A program made the position numbers and the translations under genes. The notes under the pieces were generated by a model. That model was not told the origin of the DNA and did no database searches. It worked only from the letters and a program-made list of their open reading frames with translations. This document shows positions 31,353 through 35,015 of a stretch of 35,015 nt of DNA, in pieces (positions within the stretch are counted from its first letter, which is position 1; the number at the start of each line of letters is the position of its first letter). This DNA is from an uncultured Acidimicrobiales bacterium (lineage in GTDB: Bacteria; Actinomycetota; Acidimicrobiia; Acidimicrobiales; SHLQ01). The stretch spans positions 1 through 35,015 of the forward strand of contig CALHYX010000100.1 of assembly GCA_938041035.1 (NCBI GenBank), in the 5' to 3' direction.

Positions 31353-32990
31353 TCAGTCGAGATGGTCGGCCGAGCGGATGACCAACACCCAGGTGAGCAC
31401 GGCCGATGCCGCCAGCAACACCATCGATTCGAGCCCGGCCTGGGCGTAGCTGACGTTGTCCATGGAGGCCCAGATCTCGCTGGTGAGCGTGCGGAACCCG
31501 GTCGGGGCGAGAAACAGGGTCGCCGGAAGTTCCTTCATGGTCGACAGGAGCACCAGGCCGGACGCGGCCAGGAGCCCGGGCAACATGGCCGGCAGCTCAA
31601 CCGTCATCAATCGACGGAGCCTGCCGGCGCCGAGCGTGCGGGCCGCCTCCTCGTGGCTTCGACCAACGGCGGCGACCGCGACCTGCGAGGCCCGCGATGC
31701 CTGGGCACCGAAGTGCAGCATGTAGGCGAGGATCAACAGCGGCAGGGTCTGGTAGAACCGACCGAGCCAGGGGCTGCGCAGTACCCAGAACACCAGTGAC
31801 AACGCCGAGACGAGTCCCGGGAGGGCGAAGCCGGCGACGATCATCGAGTTCGAGGCGTCGCCGATTCGGCTTCGGCGGCGCACCGACAGGTACGCGACGG
31901 GCAGAACGACCACCACCGATACCAGCGCGGTGAGGATGCTCACGAACACGGTGTTCGTCAGCGCTTCGAACAGATGACTCGTCTCCACCGCGAGCGCCCC
32001 GCTGGTGCGGCCGCTACCGATGCCGCGCTGGGTCCAGTGGGCGAGGGAGGCAACGGGCCCGACCAGCGCAAAGACCATCACGGCCGCCACCGCGATGAAC
32101 GACGGCCAGCGCCACCGACCGAGCGGTACCACCAGGCCGGTGGCTGAGGACCGCCCCGCCACGGGCCGATCACCGCGCACGAGCGCCCGTTCGACGCTGA
32201 CGACGGTGAGGGCGACCACGGTGATCAACAGACTCAGAGCAAAGAACGTGGCCCGATCGGCCAGCTGGTTCGAGAAGATCACTCGGGTGATGGTGTCGTA
32301 GCGCAGGAGCTGCACCGCGCCGAAGTCACTGATCGTGTAGAGAAATACGAGCAGCGTGCCCGCCGAAACGGCGGGCCGGATCTGGGGGAACACGATGGAG
32401 GTGAACACCGACAGTGGACTGCGGCCGAGCAACCGGCCGCTCTCCTCGAGCGAGCGCGGCAGGTGGCGGAGCCGGCCCGCCACCGGCAGGAACACGTAGG
32501 GATAGGTGAACAGGGTCAGAACCATCCACGCCGCCCAGAACCCGCGCAGCTGGGGCAACTCGCCGATCCCGACCGTCGACACCACCCGCTCGAGCAACCC
32601 GCCGGTGGCAAAGGCGCTGATCAGCGCGGCCGCACCCACGAACGAGGGAAACACCAGCGGCAGAGGAGCGAGGACCCGGAAGACCCGACGACCCGGCAGG
32701 TCGGTGCGCACGAGGACCCAGGCGAGGGCGGTGCCCACAACGGCGGCGCTCCCCGCCACCGTCGTTCCCAACCACAACGATCGGAGCAACGGCCACCAGG
32801 TCTTCGACGAGGACAGCAGTTCGCCGAGGTCGGCGCCGAGGTCGATGTTTTGGATGACGACGTAGATCATCGGCGCGCTGAACAACAGGCCGATCAGCAC
32901 CGCGGCAAGGCGGAGGCCGAGCGCGCCCCGGCCTCCGACGGTCGGTCGGCGGCCGGGGATGGTCAGCGGAGCGCTACTGCTGAACGCCAC
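31353..32990 (-). CDS. fbpB: Ferric iron ABC transporter permease, two-domain (FbpB-like)
   Basis: The product is 545 residues with about twelve membrane helices, in two repeated permease halves. Each half has an EAA loop that docks on the ATPase: EESGRLLGRSPLSVFTSIVF in the first and EEAARTLGAGRLRRLMTVEL in the second. This fused double permease is the standard FbpB/SfuB design. The GTG start at 32990 overlaps the end of the binding-protein gene by 17 bp, so the two are co-transcribed. It carries ferric iron from the binding protein across the cytoplasmic membrane, driven by the ATPase at 29478. Confidence 0.88.
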   Translation of the reverse strand: MAFSSSAPLTIPGRRPTVGGRGALGLRLAAVLIGLLFSAPMIYVVIQNIDLGADLGELLSSSKTWWPLLRSLWLGTTVAGSAAVVGTALAWVLVRTDLPGRRVFRVLAPLPLVFPSFVGAAALISAFATGGLLERVVSTVGIGELPQLRGFWAAWMVLTLFTYPYVFLPVAGRLRHLPRSLEESGRLLGRSPLSVFTSIVFPQIRPAVSAGTLLVFLYTISDFGAVQLLRYDTITRVIFSNQLADRATFFALSLLITVVALTVVSVERALVRGDRPVAGRSSATGLVVPLGRWRWPSFIAVAAVMVFALVGPVASLAHWTQRGIGSGRTSGALAVETSHLFEALTNTVFVSILTALVSVVVVLPVAYLSVRRRSRIGDASNSMIVAGFALPGLVSALSLVFWVLRSPWLGRFYQTLPLLILAYMLHFGAQASRASQVAVAAVGRSHEEAARTLGAGRLRRLMTVELPAMLPGLLAASGLVLLSTMKELPATLFLAPTGFRTLTSEIWASMDNVSYAQAGLESMVLLAASAVLTWVLVIRSADHLD

Positions 32991-34095
32991 TCTGCTCGAT
33001 CAGGCTCTGCGTGCCCGAGAGCCCACCGGCCAGCACCTCGAGGTCGATCGTCGCGGCGGCCAGTTCCTCGAGCGGCACGAGCCCTTCGGGAATCGGGACA
33101 CCGGGCACCAGCGGGTATTCCTTCTCTCCCGACGCGTGCAGGGCCTGCGCCTCATCCGACAGCAGGAACGCCACCAGCGCTTCGGCGGCGGCCGCCTGCT
33201 CGGTCGTGTTGACCACCGCGGCGGCCGACACGATCAGCAGCGAGCCGAGATCTCCATCGGCGAAGATGTGGTTGGCCGCGGGCAGCGACGGGTCCTCATC
33301 GAGTGCTTCGACCAGGTAGTAGTGGTTCACCAGACCCATCTCGACCTCACCGCGCGACACCGCGTCGAGAATCGCGCCGTTCTTGGGATAGTTGGGGCTG
33401 TTGTTGTCGGCCATGCCCGCGAGCCAGGCCAGGGTTTCGTCGTCGCCGATGTCGCTGCGTACCGCGGTCACGAAATCCTGGAACGATCCGTTGCTCGGCG
33501 CCACGCCCACCCGGCCGGCAAACTCGGGCTGGGTGAGATCAAAGATCGATGTGGGGAGGTCGGCCGGATCGACGAGATCGGTGTTGTAGACCAGGACCCG
33601 CACCCGGCCGGTGATGCCGACCCAGTTACCGCCACTGGATCGGTACTGCTCGGGCACCCGATCGAGGGTGGCGCTGGTGAGCTCACCGAGGCGGCCGCCT
33701 TCGTTCAAGAACCCGACCGCTCCGGGACTTTGCGAGATGAACACGTCGGCCGGCGAATTGTCGCCCTCGGTGTCGATCTGCAGGGCCATCTCGGCCGAAT
33801 TTCCGTAGCGGGCTTCGACCGTGGCGCCGGTTCGCTCCTCGAACAGGGCGAAGGCGGGGCTGATGAGGTCTTCGCCCCGCCCCGAGTACACCGTGATCGT
33901 GACGCCCTCGAACTCCAGTCCGTCGGCACCATCGCTGGGGGCACCGGCGGAATCGGCTCCGGCGGAATCGGTGCCGGCGGAATCGCTGCCGCAGGCGGCG
34001 GCCAGCAGCGCCAGAACGGCTACCAGAGCGGCGACAATCGGGCGGCGGCGCGGAACGTTCGGGAGACGAGCGGTCAGGGGGTTGTGGGGTTCCAT
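32974..34095 (-). CDS. fbpA: Ferric iron ABC transporter binding lipoprotein (FbpA-like)
   Basis: The product is 373 residues from the ATG at 34095; a GTG at 34104 is in frame. A lipoprotein signal ends in the lipobox LAAAC (Cys35), then a Ser/Ala/Gly/Asp repeat tether (AGTDSAGADSAGA). The binding fold has ITVYSGRGEDLISPAFALFEE, QSPGAVGFLNEGG and the iron-ligand pair Tyr259-Tyr260 in VNHYYLVEAL, the hallmark of bacterial transferrins. It captures Fe(III) outside the membrane. A TTGACA with an overlapping palindrome and a TANNNT box upstream suggest iron-controlled, leaderless transcription. It is the first gene of a two-gene operon with the permease. Confidence 0.9.
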   Translation of the reverse strand: MEPHNPLTARLPNVPRRRPIVAALVAVLALLAAACGSDSAGTDSAGADSAGAPSDGADGLEFEGVTITVYSGRGEDLISPAFALFEERTGATVEARYGNSAEMALQIDTEGDNSPADVFISQSPGAVGFLNEGGRLGELTSATLDRVPEQYRSSGGNWVGITGRVRVLVYNTDLVDPADLPTSIFDLTQPEFAGRVGVAPSNGSFQDFVTAVRSDIGDDETLAWLAGMADNNSPNYPKNGAILDAVSRGEVEMGLVNHYYLVEALDEDPSLPAANHIFADGDLGSLLIVSAAAVVNTTEQAAAAEALVAFLLSDEAQALHASGEKEYPLVPGVPIPEGLVPLEELAAATIDLEVLAGGLSGTQSLIEQSGVQQ

Positions 34096-34102
34096 CGGAG
34101 GC

Positions 34103-34108
34103 ACGGTA
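34103..34108 (-). promoter_or_regulatory. TANNNT -10 box of the ferric binding-protein operon
   Basis: TACCGT (34108 to 34103) ends 7 nt before the ATG at 34095. A perfect TTGACA (34132 to 34127) lies 18 nt upstream. No ribosome site is visible, consistent with a leaderless mRNA. Confidence 0.5.
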
Positions 34109-34126
34109 AGGGTGCGAGTGGGATGA

Positions 34127-34144
34127 TGTCAAGCCCACCTAACA
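34127..34144. promoter_or_regulatory. Candidate iron-regulator operator overlapping the -35 box
   Basis: The minus strand reads TGTTAGGTGGGCTTGACA, an imperfect palindrome (TGT...ACA ends) whose TTAGGT half resembles one arm of the IdeR/DtxR box. It covers the TTGACA -35 of the binding-protein operon and lies just downstream of the DtxR-family gene. Binding there would block polymerase. Only one half-site is good, so this is tentative. Confidence 0.45.
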
Positions 34145-34168
34145 CATGTCACAAACCGTCCCAGACCG

Positions 34169-34840
34169 CTATCTGCTCGACACCAGAATTCGTTCGCTGG
34201 CAAAGGAGCTCAGCCCGACGTGTCCGCCGTTGACCTCCACCGTCGTCGTGCCGTCGGGACCGATCGCGGTTATGCGCCCAACTTCGCCGGGGCGGATCGA
34301 GGATCCTTCGAGATACTCGAGCAACCCTTCGCGGAACTCCAGTTCCTCGGTGATGCGCTGCACCTCGAAGGCGGTGCCGGGGGTGAGCGAGCTGAGGGCG
34401 ACCGAGCCGGCCGGCGTCTGGTAGTCCGACCCGGGGATCGGGTTGCCGTGCGGGCAGGTGGTGGGATCGTTCAACACGCGGATCAGGGCCTCTTCGACCG
34501 GCTCGCTGATCACGTGCTCCCACTTTCCGGCCTCGTGATGAGCTTCGCTCCAGGACAAGCCCAACATGTCGGTGAGGAAACGCTCGGCGAGGCGATGGCG
34601 GCGCACCACCTGACGGGCGAGCGACCCGCCCTGCTCGGTCAGGCTGATCACCCCGGAGTCGACCGTGACCAGGTCCTCGCGCTCGAGCTTGCGGACCATC
34701 TCGGAGACCGCGGGGCGCGAGACTTCGAGCCGCTCGGCGATGCGCGCCTGGATAACGGGAACATCGTCTTCGGCCAGCTCGAAGATGGTTTCGCAGTATT
34801 CCTCGAAGGCCGGGTGGTACTCGGGTGCCTGGTACGCCAC
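34169..34840 (-). CDS. DtxR/IdeR-family metal-dependent regulator with altered sensing site
   Basis: The product is 223 residues. The N-terminal winged helix (PVIQARIAERLEVSRPAVSEMVRKLE), dimerisation domain and C-terminal FeoA/SH3-like domain (SVALSSLTPGTAFEVQRI...) are in the usual order. Ancillary-site ligands are kept: His82, Glu86, His101. At the main site the Met10 and Cys102 of IdeR are Glu14 and Gly105 (EAGKWEH), while Glu108 and His109 remain. This mix is neither the IdeR nor the MntR pattern (Asp8/Glu99), so metal choice could be Mn or Fe. It likely controls the adjacent ferric importer. The start is GTG at 34840, with a TANNNT box 6 nt upstream. Confidence 0.9.
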   Translation of the reverse strand: MAYQAPEYHPAFEEYCETIFELAEDDVPVIQARIAERLEVSRPAVSEMVRKLEREDLVTVDSGVISLTEQGGSLARQVVRRHRLAERFLTDMLGLSWSEAHHEAGKWEHVISEPVEEALIRVLNDPTTCPHGNPIPGSDYQTPAGSVALSSLTPGTAFEVQRITEELEFREGLLEYLEGSSIRPGEVGRITAIGPDGTTTVEVNGGHVGLSSFASERILVSSR

Positions 34841-34846
34841 GCCTCC

Positions 34847-34852
34847 ACCCTA
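34847..34852 (-). promoter_or_regulatory. TANNNT -10 box, probable leaderless start of the DtxR-family gene
   Basis: TAGGGT (34852 to 34847) ends 6 nt before the GTG at 34840. A GGAGG directly abuts the start codon and is too close for normal use. Confidence 0.42.
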
Positions 34853-34896
34853 GGGGCACGCACGCGATCGCGCCGCAGCGAATTTTGGGCCGAAGG

Positions 34897-35015
34897 TCAA
34901 AGTCCCAGAATCCGGGCGGCGTTGCCGCGCAGGAACGGTTCCCACACATCGTCGCGAAACGCCACGTCGGCGAGCTCGGCGAAAATGCGGTCGAGTTCGA
35001 GCGCGAAGGGGAAGT
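34897..35015 (-). CDS. Amidohydrolase family protein, C-terminal end (cut by window edge)
   Basis: The last 38 codons of a minus-strand gene end at the TGA 34897-34899. The peptide, with FAELADVAFRDDVWEPFLRG and then NAARILGL at the end, is the closing helix of the PF04909 (amidohydrolase-2) family, where the N-A-x-x-L/I-x-G/L ending is common. It lies upstream of, and in the same direction as, the DtxR-family gene, but the -10 box at 34847 suggests separate transcription. It is a second family member besides the one at 20115; the substrate is unknown. Confidence 0.65.
   Translation of the reverse strand, partial: FPFALELDRIFAELADVAFRDDVWEPFLRGNAARILGL

Overview
This is a high-GC stretch of an actinobacterium-like genome. 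Coding density is very high, GTG starts are frequent, stop/start overlaps (GTGA, ATGA, TGATG) are common, and several genes look leaderless, with a TANNNT box 6-9 nt before the start codon. The gene mix fits an environmental member of Acidimicrobiia: polyol uptake, PF04909-type amidohydrolases, DUF35/thiolase pairs, a molybdenum hydroxylase and DUF937 envelope proteins. There is no rRNA or other marker gene, so this placement is inference. I see no tRNA, rRNA, CRISPR array, transposase or integrase.

Layout. (1) 1-5398 is a polyol (mannitol/sorbitol-like) region. It has the start of an ABC permease and its binding lipoprotein on the minus strand, then a divergent long-chain mannitol dehydrogenase, a DeoR regulator and an inositol-monophosphatase-family phosphatase on the plus strand. 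Two separate arrays of 11-bp direct repeats lie in the promoter regions of this set. (2) 5343-7678 holds an APH-type phosphotransferase, divergent from an alpha/beta hydrolase that is translationally coupled to an HxlR regulator. (3) 7675-13292 is a minus-strand run: MFS exporter, SnoaL-like protein, sulfotransferase, SDR and methyltransferase, which together look like a small-molecule tailoring/export set, followed by a membrane protein with BON-like repeats. (4) 13322-14134 is a scar. A LuxR-type response regulator lacking its N terminus faces the C-terminal remnant of a beta-lactamase-like serine hydrolase. (5) 14142-19059 has a short secreted RTX-repeat protein and a three-subunit molybdenum hydroxylase operon. 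(6) 19180-23251 has a PH-like membrane protein, an amidohydrolase and a YndJ-DUF1990 fusion. (7) 23359-26634 is a tight four-gene operon of two DUF35 proteins and two thiolase-fold proteins without the usual nucleophilic cysteine, resembling Ltp2/ChsH2-type aldolase partners. (8) 26841-29343 has a DUF937-TM-BON-FAS1-OmpA envelope protein and a convergent DM13 lipid- or membrane-anchored protein sharing a strong terminator. (9) 29478-34840 is an iron island: ferric ABC ATPase, VIT1/CCC1-family transporter, two-domain ferric permease, iron-binding lipoprotein and a DtxR-family regulator with altered metal ligands. A second amidohydrolase runs off the right edge.

The parts most worth follow-up are the helically phased 11-bp arrays, the four-domain DUF937/OmpA protein and its possible smaller relative, the double-truncation scar, the cysteine-less thiolase/degenerate DUF35 operon, and the iron regulator whose substitutions fall on the classical metal-sensing site.
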